Shown piece by piece: positions 7,882 to 17,300 of a DNA stretch of 32,737 nt. Below the pieces are notes generated by a model. That model was not told where the DNA came from, searched no databases, and saw only the letters and a list, made by a program, of their open reading frames with translations. The stretch's first letter is position 1. Each line of letters starts with the position of its first letter. A program made the position numbers and the translations under genes. Source of the DNA: JBBRQP01 sp038226175 (lineage in GTDB: Bacteria > Cyanobacteriota > Cyanobacteriia > Gloeobacterales > Anthocerotibacteraceae); NCBI GenBank assembly GCA_038226175.1, contig JBBRQP010000029.1, positions 1 to 32,737 of the forward strand, in the 5' to 3' direction.

Positions 7882-9139
7882 ACAAGTTCAACGACGCTTA
7901 TTGTTGAGTTATCTCGTGGTTTTGGCTGGGGTTTTATTGGTTTTTGCAGGGGTTGTTTATGGCATATTTAGCCAGAGTCTCTATGCTCAGTTAGATGAAC
8001 GCTTGGTGCTGATGGCGCGTACGATTGCCCTAGAAAATGAAGATGGTCTAAGTAAATTTGGTGAGACTGTCAATCTAGGAGTAACGGATGATCTCGGCGC
8101 AACCTCAGAACGGATTATTCTCAAAAAAGGCGCGCTAGTTCAATGGCTTAACCAAACAGGAACACTCATTCAACAGCGCGGACAACTTGTTTTAGCTGAC
8201 CAACCACTACAGGCCAACGCATTTCAGTCTCAAACTTGGCCAGAACGGGCGATGATTTATACCCTTGCTGTACGTAATGATGAAGAACGTCAACACCTCA
8301 GTTATGTGCGTGTCGCCCTAGCGCTAACGGCGCAAGAACAATTATTAAACCGCTTATTGTGGGGACTAGGTGGTGGTATTGCTGCGGCTCTTGGTGTCAG
8401 TGCTATAGGCGGAATATGGTTAACGCAGCAAGCTATTGCCCCTATCGAAATCAGTTATCGCCAATTACAACAATTTACGGCGGATGCCTCTCATGAGTTG
8501 CGTAGTCCGCTCACTGCTATCAAAACTAATGTACAAATCGCTTTACAGTATCCCACACAGCTGAGTCCTCAAGAAGTACAAGAAACCTTTAGTCAGATTG
8601 CTTCGGCAACTGATCAGATGACGACATTGGTTAATGATCTATTATTTTTAACGCGCAGTGATGCGACCCAAACTTCATTGCTCATCGAAGAACCTGTAGA
8701 TATTCATAAAATATTATTTAGTTTAGTAACACAACTTCTACCCATTGCCCAACACAAACAAATTAGTCTTAACTATGATCATACTAAATCTGTTGTGGTG
8801 ATGGGCGACCCTAGTCAACTGCTGCGATTATTTAGAAATCTGATGGACAATGCTTTGCAATATACACCTGCTCATGGTCAGATCACAGTGATGGTATCAA
8901 GCACAGATCAAACTGTAGCTGTGACTATTCACGATACGGGCATGGGCATAACGGCTGAGCAGCTACCACAAATTTTTAAACGTTTTTGGCGCGCTGATCG
9001 TGCACGTGCGCGACATTCGGGAGGTATGGGTCTCGGTCTAGCGATTGCCCAAACCATTGCTGATGCCCATCGCGGCAAAATCAGCGTCGTAAGCCAGCCC
9101 GGACAAGGCAGTACGTTTACGGTAAATTTGCCTGTGTGA
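7874..9139 (+). CDS. Sensor histidine kinase, partner of the upstream regulator
   Basis: A 421-residue membrane kinase. TM1 is near residues 9-31 (LLSYLVVLAGVLLVFAGVVY), an extracytoplasmic domain follows, and TM2 is near 160-180. The HisKA box is ASHELRSPLTAI with phospho-acceptor H207. The catalytic domain has the N box (LFRNLMDNALQYTP), G1 (DTGMGI), F box (FKRFWRADRAR) and G2 (GGMGLGLAIAQ). No clear HAMP domain is seen between TM2 and the H box, as in RppB/NrsS-like kinases. ATG 7874 overlaps the regulator's stop by 8 nt, so the two are translationally coupled; the longer frame from 7718 is an artefact inside the regulator gene. Confidence 0.93.
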   Translation: MFKQVQRRLLLSYLVVLAGVLLVFAGVVYGIFSQSLYAQLDERLVLMARTIALENEDGLSKFGETVNLGVTDDLGATSERIILKKGALVQWLNQTGTLIQQRGQLVLADQPLQANAFQSQTWPERAMIYTLAVRNDEERQHLSYVRVALALTAQEQLLNRLLWGLGGGIAAALGVSAIGGIWLTQQAIAPIEISYRQLQQFTADASHELRSPLTAIKTNVQIALQYPTQLSPQEVQETFSQIASATDQMTTLVNDLLFLTRSDATQTSLLIEEPVDIHKILFSLVTQLLPIAQHKQISLNYDHTKSVVVMGDPSQLLRLFRNLMDNALQYTPAHGQITVMVSSTDQTVAVTIHDTGMGITAEQLPQIFKRFWRADRARARHSGGMGLGLAIAQTIADAHRGKISVVSQPGQGSTFTVNLPV

Positions 9140-9230
9140 CGAAATCCGACGCATGCTTGGTTGAAATTATTTGAGGTTAATAAGAAAAAGCCAACTCTCT
9201 ATCCTCAAAATATCGCTTTCACTAAATGTG

Positions 9231-9260
9231 CCCTGGTTCCCCATTTATGGGGCGGAGGGG
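9231..9260. terminator. Possible bidirectional terminator hairpin
   Basis: Between convergent genes, ccccat (9239-9244) and atgggg (9247-9252) form an inner stem; gccc (9230-9233) and gggg/ggc further out could extend it. There is no strong T-run on either side, only short ones, so this is tentative. Confidence 0.25.
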
Positions 9261-9263
9261 CTT

Positions 9264-9548
9264 TCATTTAGCCTGATCGACAGCGGATTTGAAGCCAAGC
9301 ACCACTAAGATATTGGCAATCGTCAACAGCGACTCAGCCGTACCATGAATCCAATCGACATTAGAGAGCGTTTGTTTGAGAACTATTTGGCAATAGAGTC
9401 CGGCTGGGATCGTGGCGACCACAAAAACTAACGTGAAGTAAAATCCCCACAGAGCCAAGCGCGGCATCTGCCCTGAGCGGGTAACAAACCACAAAAAAGC
9501 CAGATAGGGAAACAAACTTAACGCAAAAAGACTATTTGCCCCGCCCAT
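9264..9548 (-). CDS. DUF3593 small membrane protein
   Basis: A 94-residue protein with three predicted transmembrane segments (near 5-20, 32-54 and 70-86). It fits the cyanobacterial/plant DUF3593 family: an N-terminal LFALSLFPYLAFLWFVTRSG, then GFYFTLVFVVATIPAGLYC, then DWIHGTAESLLTIANILVV. The function of the family is unknown. It is convergent with the kinase and divergent from rlmB, with about 92 bp on that side. Confidence 0.75.
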   Translation of the reverse strand: MGGANSLFALSLFPYLAFLWFVTRSGQMPRLALWGFYFTLVFVVATIPAGLYCQIVLKQTLSNVDWIHGTAESLLTIANILVVLGFKSAVDQAK

Positions 9549-9640
9549 TGCTACTCTCAGACCTTTAGTTTTAGTGTACGTGCCCGTCTACCCAAAAATT
9601 TACGCTATAGTAAGATTTGCCCTAATTACTATCGCCCCCT

Positions 9641-10903
9641 ATGAATGCCAAGCCCCGCCCAACTACTTCTCGCCCCCGCCGGGCTGCTAAAGCAAAGGGG
9701 AGAACTAGAACTACCAGTTTCAAAGTCCGCGTACCCGCGACCCGCACATCAGAAACCTCTGAACGTCCGCAAACGGCCCGTCCCCGCGTTGATGTCAGAG
9801 CTAATGTTGATCGCCCCCGTCCCGAACGCGCTGAAAGAACCGATCGTCCTGACCGCTTTGAAAAAACTGCTAGAGATGATCGACCTGATCGATTTGAACG
9901 CAATGACCGTTTTGAGCGTGCCGAAAGAACCGAACGACCGGATCGCAAATTTTCGGCTGACCGTCCCGCACCCCGCCGTAGTAATGACAGTGCACCACGG
10001 GTAGGACGGGTCGAGACCCCTCGTGATAATCCCCGCAAAATTGTCACCCCTCGCGGCAACGCACCAACCCGCTTTACCCAACAGCTCGATGATGCCATCC
10101 ATGAGAATAATGGCAATCCCGAAGACGAGACCTCTGATGCACCAGAGCTGATCTACGGCCGTCAAAGTATCCAAGCTGCCTTAGAAAAAGGCCATCCGCT
10201 CAATCGGGTTTGGGTGATTGAGACTTTACGGTATGACGGACGGTTTTTGAGCTTGCTCGATAAAGCCAAAAGCGAAGGAGCCGTCATTGATGTGGTGCCT
10301 CGTGAACGGCTGGATTACCTCTGTGATGGTGGCAATCACCAAGGCATCGCCGCGCAAGCAGCGGCCTACGCCTATTGGGAACTCGAAGAACTGATTACCC
10401 ATGCCCAAAAAAATCCCCATCCCCTGCTCGTTGTTGCCGAAAATCTCGAAGACCCACAAAACCTAGGCTCGCTGATCCGTAGTTGTGAAGCGATGGGAGT
10501 TCATGGCCTGGTCTTGCCTCAACGCCGCGCCGTGGGAGTAACCGCAACAGTCGCCAAAGTCAGTGCTGGTGCCTTAGAGCATCTACCGATTAGTCGGGTA
10601 GTCAATTTGCGCCAAGCCCTCGAACGGCTCAAGGATGCTGGTTTTTGGTTAGTCGGTACCGCCGCTCAGAGTAGCAAAACCCTCTATGAAGCTGACTTGA
10701 CCGGCCCTACGGTAATCGTGGTGGGAGCCGAACACAAGGGCATCAGCTTGTTGACCCAAAAAAGCTGTGACCTGATGGTTAATATTCCTTTACCCGGTAA
10801 AACCCCTAGTCTCAACGCAGCGGTTGCTGGGGCGATCTTGGTCTATGAAGTGCTCCGCCAACGTAAAGGCCAGCGTATCATGCTCAACCAAACGAACAGC
10901 TAA
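9641..10903 (+). CDS. rlmB: RlmB/TrmH-type 2'-O-methyltransferase with charged N-terminal tail
   Basis: SpoU-family 2'-O-methyltransferase, most likely modifying 23S rRNA (RlmB, G2251 in E. coli numbering). Residues about 168-250 form the substrate-binding domain (LIYGRQSIQAALEKGHPLNRV; GGNHQGIAAQ). The knotted catalytic domain shows motif 1 ENLEDPQNLGSLIRSCEAMG (near 264-283), motif 2 VVGAEHKGIS and motif 3 IPLPGKTPSLNAAVAGAI. The first about 165 residues are an unusual low-complexity tail rich in Arg, Asp, Pro and Glu, with repeated ERTDRPDRFE-like units, probably disordered and RNA-binding. Extended tails of this sort occur in cyanobacterial homologues. The end overlaps aat by 20 bp, convergently. 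rRNA specificity is inferred from family only. Confidence 0.88.
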   Translation: MNAKPRPTTSRPRRAAKAKGRTRTTSFKVRVPATRTSETSERPQTARPRVDVRANVDRPRPERAERTDRPDRFEKTARDDRPDRFERNDRFERAERTERPDRKFSADRPAPRRSNDSAPRVGRVETPRDNPRKIVTPRGNAPTRFTQQLDDAIHENNGNPEDETSDAPELIYGRQSIQAALEKGHPLNRVWVIETLRYDGRFLSLLDKAKSEGAVIDVVPRERLDYLCDGGNHQGIAAQAAAYAYWELEELITHAQKNPHPLLVVAENLEDPQNLGSLIRSCEAMGVHGLVLPQRRAVGVTATVAKVSAGALEHLPISRVVNLRQALERLKDAGFWLVGTAAQSSKTLYEADLTGPTVIVVGAEHKGISLLTQKSCDLMVNIPLPGKTPSLNAAVAGAILVYEVLRQRKGQRIMLNQTNS

Positions 10904-11456
10904 GACTTAGCGCTTGGCACAAACGGTGCTCAAAAATAGGGCGCGGAATTTCTGTCGCCCCTAGGCTTGCTGTATGGTCATTGAGCAACTGCGCATCCAA
11001 AAGTTGATAGTGGTGCGTTTGTAAGCGTTGAATCAAGTGATAAAATGCAACTTTAGAGGCATCAGTGACGCGGTGAAACATCGACTCGCCAAAAAATGCC
11101 CCACCCAAAGCCACCCCATAGAGACCTCCGGCCAACACCCCGTCTTGCCAAGTCTCCACACTATGCACAAAGCCCTGCTCATGTAATCGGGTATAGGTGC
11201 GCTGAATTGGAGCTGTCAGCCAGGTATCCTCACGGTTTTGTGCACAGGCACGAATCACTTCGGGACAGGCTTGATTGATCGTGGTTGTGAATTTTTTTTG
11301 ACGCACCAAACGTAGCAGCCGCTGTGAAAAATGCAGGTTGTCTAGCTCAAAAATAGCTCTAGGATTAGGATTGAGCCAATAGATCAACCTGCCTTCTGCC
11401 ATTGGGAAATAACCCTGCCGATAAGCACGCAACACAAGCTCTGGAGAAATGAGCAT
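10884..11456 (-). CDS. aat: Leucyl/phenylalanyl-tRNA--protein transferase
   Basis: Aat adds Leu or Phe from aminoacyl-tRNA to proteins with N-terminal Lys or Arg, marking them for ClpS/ClpAP decay (N-end rule). The 190-residue protein has the family signatures: AYRQGYFPMAE near residues 11-21, IYWLNPNPRAIF near 25-36, and the strongly conserved GFVHSVETW...LAGGLYGVALGGAFFGESMF (about 95-126), ending in ASKVA and LLDAQ. It starts 3 nt after the gcvH stop, so the two are one operon. It is slightly shorter than the E. coli enzyme, which has N-terminal extra residues. Confidence 0.93.
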   Translation of the reverse strand: MLISPELVLRAYRQGYFPMAEGRLIYWLNPNPRAIFELDNLHFSQRLLRLVRQKKFTTTINQACPEVIRACAQNREDTWLTAPIQRTYTRLHEQGFVHSVETWQDGVLAGGLYGVALGGAFFGESMFHRVTDASKVAFYHLIQRLQTHHYQLLDAQLLNDHTASLGATEIPRPIFEHRLCQALSLSCSFG

Positions 11457-11459
11457 CGC

Positions 11460-11849
11460 CTAGCTCGCGCCGATTTGCTCCATATACTCTTCTACGGTCA
11501 ACGTATCATCTAGTTCATCTAAGTTGGTCATCGTCACGCGCAACAGCCAACCATTCTCATAGGGGTCATCAGCGAGTGCTGCGGGATCATCCATAACGGC
11601 AGTATTGATGGCAACCACATGGCCTGACAAGGGGGCATAAAGGTCTTCGACGGCCTTAACAGACTCGACTGAGCCGAAGGTTTCTCCTTTAATCAACTCT
11701 GAACCTTCTTCTGGCAATTGTACAAAAACAATATCCCCAAGTTGGTCTACCGCAAAGGCCGTGATCCCAATCGTCACTTCCATCCCATTTACTTTTAGGT
11801 ATTCGTGGGAATCTACATATTTCAAGTCTTTGGGAAAATCCATGGTCAA
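11460..11849 (-). CDS. gcvH: Glycine cleavage system H protein
   Basis: GcvH carries the lipoyl-bound aminomethyl group between the P, T and L proteins; in cyanobacteria this serves photorespiratory glycine breakdown. The 129-residue length is typical. The lipoylation lysine is K65 in ESVKAVEDLYAPLSG, and the flanking DIVFVQLPEEG and GWLLRVTM are family hallmarks. Start ATG 11849 (MTMDF); the ATG two codons later (MDFPKDLKY) is equally possible. aat follows after 3 nt. Confidence 0.96.
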   Translation of the reverse strand: MTMDFPKDLKYVDSHEYLKVNGMEVTIGITAFAVDQLGDIVFVQLPEEGSELIKGETFGSVESVKAVEDLYAPLSGHVVAINTAVMDDPAALADDPYENGWLLRVTMTNLDELDDTLTVEEYMEQIGAS

Positions 11850-11951
11850 CCCTTATGCGCTTCTCCCAGATTGTAGTACAGACGGGTAAATCACAGTATC
11901 CCTAAATTTTTGGAACTAGTGGGGCAAGCCTAAGCCTGCCCCAAAGTGAAG

Positions 11952-13601
11952 CTACTGTAGGACGTTAAGTAAAGTGTCAAACACTGGTACGCCCACGCCT
12001 GTTACTTGATCGTAGTTAGAGCCAGCATTGAAACTACCATTCGTACCGCTGGTGATGTCGCGGTAGTTGGATGTACCAATCAGCGGGTAGAGATAGGGAC
12101 TAAGCAGACCCAAAGGCGTATTACCCAGACTGCTACGCTTCTCGTTAATCAATGCGGCAAAAGCATTCCACAGTGGCGCACTGACGCTAGTGCCACCAAA
12201 CTGGCTGACTTTGCCTTTGTAAATCACGTAAACACCCGTATTTGGATCACCGACTAAGGAGATGTCCGGTACCAACCGCTGAGTGCCACTAGGAACACCA
12301 GCTCCGACCTGCCAGCTAGGACGGCTGAAGTAGCTACTAGTGCCACCCCCACTACCACCAGTACCAAACAAACCTTGGCATTTACCTTTGGTTGTGCAGC
12401 TCCAAGCCGTTTCACTGGTTACTACACCACTGTTGCTGAGTACCACATTGGTACCGCCGATTGCCGCTACATTGACATCAGATGCCGGGTTACTGACTTT
12501 GTTTGTGCTATTGCCCGTGCAGCGGTTGTAGGAGCCTTGGTCGCCGGAAGAAGCAAAGTTCGTCACACCTAAGCCCGTCAAAGTCGCAAAATATTGAGCA
12601 TCGGTGCTAATTTGACTATTGGATTCATTTTGCTCGCATCCTCCGTAGCTCATCGACATCTGTTTCATGTTGGTTACACCATTGTTCAGATCAGTGATCA
12701 TCTGAGCATAGGCTTTATCCAGATTCACAAAGGACAGGTCGCCAGAAGCATAGATGCGGATTTTAGCCTGAGGTGCCATGCCGCTGGTCATTTCAGTATC
12801 TAGGGTTTCTTCGGCTGAGGTGGCACCATTTTGAGCACTGCTGCTAACGCCGGTTACGGCTGGTTTTTCGATATTGCTGAGGCTCTGCGTTGTGATCCCG
12901 CTATTCGTCCAAAACGTTGTCAGATCGCTATTGAGAGGATAAACATTGATCACAATCCCGACAGTCTGACCCGATCCGGTGAGCGTACTGCCCACGTTAT
13001 AGGCACTCTTGAGGTCACTAATCGAGAAAGGAGGTTTAAAGGCAGTCGTCGGACTCAGTGGCTGCATCCGATTCATGGTGTGTGCTTGCTGATAAGGCTG
13101 TAGACCATTGATACCCACCACAAACTCTGATAAATGACGCGGCAGAGTCGGTGCATTATCTGTGGCAACATAAGACTTACCACTAACAATCACTTGGTAC
13201 AACTTGATACCCAAAGCTTGTTCGACTTTCGTCACATTACTTTTGACCAATACACTCATATAGTGAGGATGGGTTTGTACACCCATACCCTGACTTTTTA
13301 GCCATTGTAAGAGCATGGTATGGTTGCTAGCGAGCGGATAGTAACGGGCTTGAAACTCCTTATTTGAGATGGTTTCGCCATTGTTAATCCGACTTTGCAA
13401 ACCCGAAAAATCACGTAATTTTAACGCGATCTGAAATTCAACAGGTGCAGCAGGTAAAGCGCGGCTCAAAACTTTGACATCAGCATCAAAGGCGCGCATG
13501 CTATCAGTTAAGGCTACGCGATCAACCGGAGAAGCATGTACTGCAAGTAAGGGCAAGGTGACAGCAATGCCTAAAGCCAACAGAGATTTTTTGAAGGACA
13601 T
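11952..13601 (-). CDS. Secreted S53 (sedolisin/kumamolisin-like) serine-carboxyl peptidase
   Basis: About 549 residues from ATG 13601. The signal peptide is SFKKSLLALGIAVTLPLLAV ending near HASP. A pro-kumamolisin activation domain follows (about residues 25-180; KEFQARYYPLASNH, VEQALGIKLYQV). The catalytic domain starts near PPFSISDLKSAYNVGS and has the S53 Glu and Asp in EETLDTEM, the oxyanion Asp in ASSGDQGSYN, and the nucleophile in GGTSVSAPLW. The calcium site is represented by YRDIT...AGSNYDQVTGVGVP near the end. S53 enzymes are usually acid-active and exported, then cleave their own prodomain. A TTG at 13619 is in frame, but ATG 13601 gives a standard signal peptide. The gene is unaccompanied. 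Confidence 0.93.
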   Translation of the reverse strand: MSFKKSLLALGIAVTLPLLAVHASPVDRVALTDSMRAFDADVKVLSRALPAAPVEFQIALKLRDFSGLQSRINNGETISNKEFQARYYPLASNHTMLLQWLKSQGMGVQTHPHYMSVLVKSNVTKVEQALGIKLYQVIVSGKSYVATDNAPTLPRHLSEFVVGINGLQPYQQAHTMNRMQPLSPTTAFKPPFSISDLKSAYNVGSTLTGSGQTVGIVINVYPLNSDLTTFWTNSGITTQSLSNIEKPAVTGVSSSAQNGATSAEETLDTEMTSGMAPQAKIRIYASGDLSFVNLDKAYAQMITDLNNGVTNMKQMSMSYGGCEQNESNSQISTDAQYFATLTGLGVTNFASSGDQGSYNRCTGNSTNKVSNPASDVNVAAIGGTNVVLSNSGVVTSETAWSCTTKGKCQGLFGTGGSGGGTSSYFSRPSWQVGAGVPSGTQRLVPDISLVGDPNTGVYVIYKGKVSQFGGTSVSAPLWNAFAALINEKRSSLGNTPLGLLSPYLYPLIGTSNYRDITSGTNGSFNAGSNYDQVTGVGVPVFDTLLNVLQ

Positions 13602-13708
13602 AAAAAACGACTCAAACAAAAGGTCGCTTGAGATATATCATACTGACAACTTAGAAGACAAGTATGCACAGCTACAATGTTACAATATTTCATTTTTATA
13701 CTATTATC

Positions 13709-13763
13709 TACCCACACAAACTCATAACTTCTAACAAATAGAAGTTATGAGTTTGTGTGGGTA
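13709..13763. repeat. Perfect 25-bp inverted repeat with 5-nt loop
   Basis: Arms at 13709-13733 and 13739-13763 are exact reverse complements, separated by acaaa (13734-13738). The arms read tacccacacaaactcataac followed by ttcta on the left. It lies in the 739-bp gap upstream of both the S53 peptidase (minus; 107 bp from its ATG) and the PAS kinase (plus; 577 bp). No T-run follows on either side, so it is not an ordinary intrinsic terminator. Its length and perfection suggest recent origin or selection. Confidence 0.9.
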
Positions 13764-13815
13764 CACAGATCATTAAGGATTTTTAGAGCAGTTTAGATAT
13801 CTATTGTGCTGGGTA

Positions 13816-13926
13816 ATGACTCTGAGTCGCCAGTCCTATCTACCTCTGATTGCGTCTGAGGGCTGGTATCAGGCTTACGGTCAAGTTACTCATAAATTTC
13901 AACTAAGTTGTAGCAATCATTGTTGA
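13816..13926 (+). CDS. Possible 36-residue peptide
   Basis: An ATG-to-TGA frame of 36 codons (starts MTLSRQSYLPLIASEGW, ends SCSNHC) lies in the gap downstream of the inverted repeat. No convincing ribosome-binding site precedes it, and a frame of this length is expected by chance. It resembles no family I know. Confidence 0.15.
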   Translation: MTLSRQSYLPLIASEGWYQAYGQVTHKFQLSCSNHC

Positions 13927-14240
13927 GAAAATATTTAGACGTATAAATACTGAGGCTCTGTGCCGATGTAATTGTGGCTGATAGCTAGCGAAATTTGAAG
14001 CAGGCCTAAATCATCGCCTCAGAGAGTTGAAAGTTAGGGTTTTAGTGACGCATACATGAAGTGATTGGTACATTACTTATTTGTATCAGCTACCCACTAT
14101 TTGTATTGATGTGAGGTAGTGTAGATTTATTCTTTACGTGTATTTACAGAAGTTAGCGTGAGTCCGATCAATTTGTGATCTGCGTTTGTACTTAGAGTAT
14201 GATAACTTTTCCTGTAGTAAATCAATATCCGTTCAGATAT

Positions 14241-14258
14241 GTGTAACTTCTATTACAC
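14241..14258. promoter_or_regulatory. Dyad GTGTAA-N6-TTACAC, candidate operator
   Basis: Two perfect 6-bp arms around the 6-bp spacer cttcta, about 83 bp upstream of the PAS kinase GTG. Size and spacing suit a dimeric regulator. The regulator is unknown. Confidence 0.35.
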
Positions 14259-14340
14259 TTTACTCAAAGCAGAAAATTAGGATAATTTAGATACATTGAG
14301 TAAACTGGGATATATGCCTTTAGGGTGAGGGATCCTTCGC

Positions 14341-17300
14341 GTGCATACTATTTTAAACCAACCCTTCGATGAAAACCACCCAGCAAAACCAATGCCAATA
14401 GCTTCTCAACAGGGAGAAGAAAAATTTCGCGCTATCTTTGATAATGCTATCGATGCGATGGTGATCAGTAATGATTATGGGCAATATTTGGATGTTAACC
14501 TCGCTGCCTGTAACCTATTTGGGCTAGCGCGCGCGCAGCTAGTAGGACGCTATATTGGTGATTTCGTTGATCTTGATTATGATTTACCAAAAGCCTGGAC
14601 CGAATTTCAAAAGGCTGGTCACCTCCGAGCCGAAATCCGTCTAACCCGTCTTGATGGTCAAGTGCGCTACGCCGAGGCGGCCTCAACAGCGAATATTTTG
14701 CCCGGACAACATCTAGCCGTCTTGCGTGATATCACGCAGCGCAAGCAGACCGAGCGACAATTGTCTGAAATTGAAAACCGTTATGCCAGTCTAGTCGAGC
14801 TTTTACCGGCTGTGACCTATATTGCTGAGTTGGAGCCGATGGCGCCTTGGTATTTTGTCAGTCGTCACATCGAAAAGCTCTTAGGGTTTAGTCCTGAAAC
14901 TTGGCTAGCAAACCCTGCCTTGTGGTACCAACGCTTACATCCTGACGATCGTGATCGTATTTTGGTTGCATCTTGTGCTTGTCAAATTTCTGGTCAAGCC
15001 TTTTGTGAGGAATATCGATTGTTGACCCGTGATGGGCGCGTGATTTGGTGTCGTGACGAAGGCATAGTTTTGCCAGATGGACCGGATGGCAAAAGTCTGA
15101 TGCAAGGATTCATCTTTGATATCACTGAGCGTAAACAGGCCGAAGAAATTCTCAAGGAAAGCGAAGAACGCCATCGGTTTTTCTATGAAAACAATCCTAT
15201 TATGTGTTTTACCCTTAATACTGAGGGTATTATTTTATCGGTTAATCAATTTGGCATGGCTCAGTTAGGCTACCAAAGTGATGAGATGGTCGGTAAATCG
15301 GTGCTAGATATTTTTTATCCTGAAGACCGCGCGACTGCGCTCGCCCAGCTCGAGTTAAGTTTATTAAATCCAACAGTGACCCATAGTTGGGAATTGCGCA
15401 AAGTTTGTAAAGATGGCAGTGTGATCTGGGTTCGTGAAATTGATCGCATTGTGACGGATATACAGGGTCAGACTTTAATTTTGATTGCTTGCGAAGATAT
15501 TACCGAACAAAAAGAAGCACAAGATGCATTATATCGTTCTGAACAACACTTAACTTTACATGTGCAGCAAACACCCCTTGGGGTCATTGAGTGGGGACTA
15601 AACTGTGAGGTCATTGCCTGGAACCCCGGAGCAGAAGCGATTTTTGGGTTTCGGCGTGCCGAGATTTTAGGCCAACAGGGCAGCAAACTGCTTTTGCCTG
15701 AATCTGCACAACAACAGGTGGCCCAGGCTTGGCAAGATTTGCTCACGCAGCAGGGCGGAACGCGCGTTACTAACGAAAATATAACTAAAACAGGTCAAGT
15801 AATTTTGTGTGATTGGTATAACACACCGCTTGTCGATAACGACGGACAGGTAATCGGGGTTGCTTCTTTGGTCCAGGACATTACCGAACGGCAGCAAGCT
15901 CAGCAAGCGTTGTCTCAGTCTGAAGAGCGTTACCGCAAACTTATGGAAACGGCGAAGGATGCTATTTTAATTGCCAATGGTAACACCGGGCTAATCATCG
16001 CAGCGAATCTACAAGCCGAGCAGCTATTGAAAAGACCCGTTTCACAAATTCTTGGTAGGCATCAATTAGAATTACATCCCCTTCATCTACGTCAGAGCTA
16101 TCAAGAACTATTTGATCAACATATGACTGATGGCGGATTTGTTGGCGAAATATTGATCCAAGATGCCCAAGGTCAGCAGATCACCGTTGAGGCGAGTTCG
16201 AGTATCTTTGAAGTGGATGGTGTACCCTTTATCCAAGGTATCTTTCGCGACATCACAGAACGCAAACAAACTGAACTTGCCTTACGTCAGACCGAAGAAA
16301 AATATCGTAGTATTTTTGAACATATTGTTGAAGGAATTTTTCAAACTTCGCCCGAGGGACGCTATCTAAGTGCTAATCCAGCCCTCGCGCGCATCTATGG
16401 CTATGACTCACCTCATGACCTGAGCACGCGGATTAGTAACATTGCGACCGATGTCTATGTTGATCCCCAGCGTCGTGCACAATTTGTAACCCAGATTGCC
16501 GTATGTGATAGGGTTGCTAATTTTGAATCAGAGGTGCGGCGGGTTGATGGCGTGATCATTTGGGTTTCTGAAAATACCCGAGCCGTGAGAGATGAGCAGG
16601 GCGTATTGCTCTATTATGAAGGTACACTCGAAGATATTACGGCGCGCAAACGGGCTGAATATCTACAACAAGCTGCTGACCAACAAAAGTTAGCCCTTGA
16701 GAGAGCCACCATTCAGATGGAAGAACTCAAAAAACTTAATCAACTAAAAGATGATTTTTTGAGTACGGTTTCTCACGAATTACGTACCCCCATGACCAAC
16801 ATCAAAATGGCTATCCATCTGCTCCAAGGGACTGCTCCTGAGCGTCAGGCCGCTTACATCAAAATTTTGGATGCCGAGTGCCGACGCGAGATCCAACTCA
16901 TCAATGACCTGCTTGATTTGCAACGCCTAGAGGCTGGCACCAAACAACTGTCCTTAGAAATTATCGATCTGCGCTGCTGGTTAGATAGCTTATTAACGCC
17001 ATTTTATGACCGCTGCCAAGAGCGCCAACAGAACTTACAGGTGATAATTAGTCCCGAGTTGACTACCTTACGCACTGACAGTCAAATACTCGAAAGAGGG
17101 ATCGTGGAATTACTTAATAATGCCTGTAAATATACACGTCCTCACGGACTAATCGAGCTTAAGGTGATGTCAGGAATTTCAGTTATTATTTTTGAGGTAA
17201 CTAATTTTGGTACGGTGATTCCGGCTCACGAATTATCCCGAATTTTTGAAAAATTTTATCGTATCCCGAATAGTGATCCCTGGGGACAGGGCGGTACAGG

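Larger units (their letters stand above)
13620..14340. other. Long intergenic stretch (gene-poor)
   Basis: About 720 bp, clearly AT-richer than its flanks, between divergent genes. It holds the perfect inverted repeat (13709-13763), a possible 36-codon frame (13816-13926) and a dyad GTGTAA-N6-TTACAC (14241-14258). No tRNA or recognised RNA fold was found by eye. The large size may reflect complex regulation of the peptidase or the PAS kinase, or a lost gene. Confidence 0.6.

Noticed and set aside
9622..10116. 164-codon minus-strand frame opposite rlmB
   Set aside because: Made of Arg/Ser repeats that mirror the low-complexity tail of rlmB; no family resemblance.
12831..13103. 90-codon plus-strand frame inside the S53 peptidase gene
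   Set aside because: Lies wholly within a well-supported gene and has no domain or start signal; other short frames at 12006-12803 are the same.
13709..13763. Intrinsic terminator for the inverted repeat
   Set aside because: No T-run on either side and both flanking genes point away from it.
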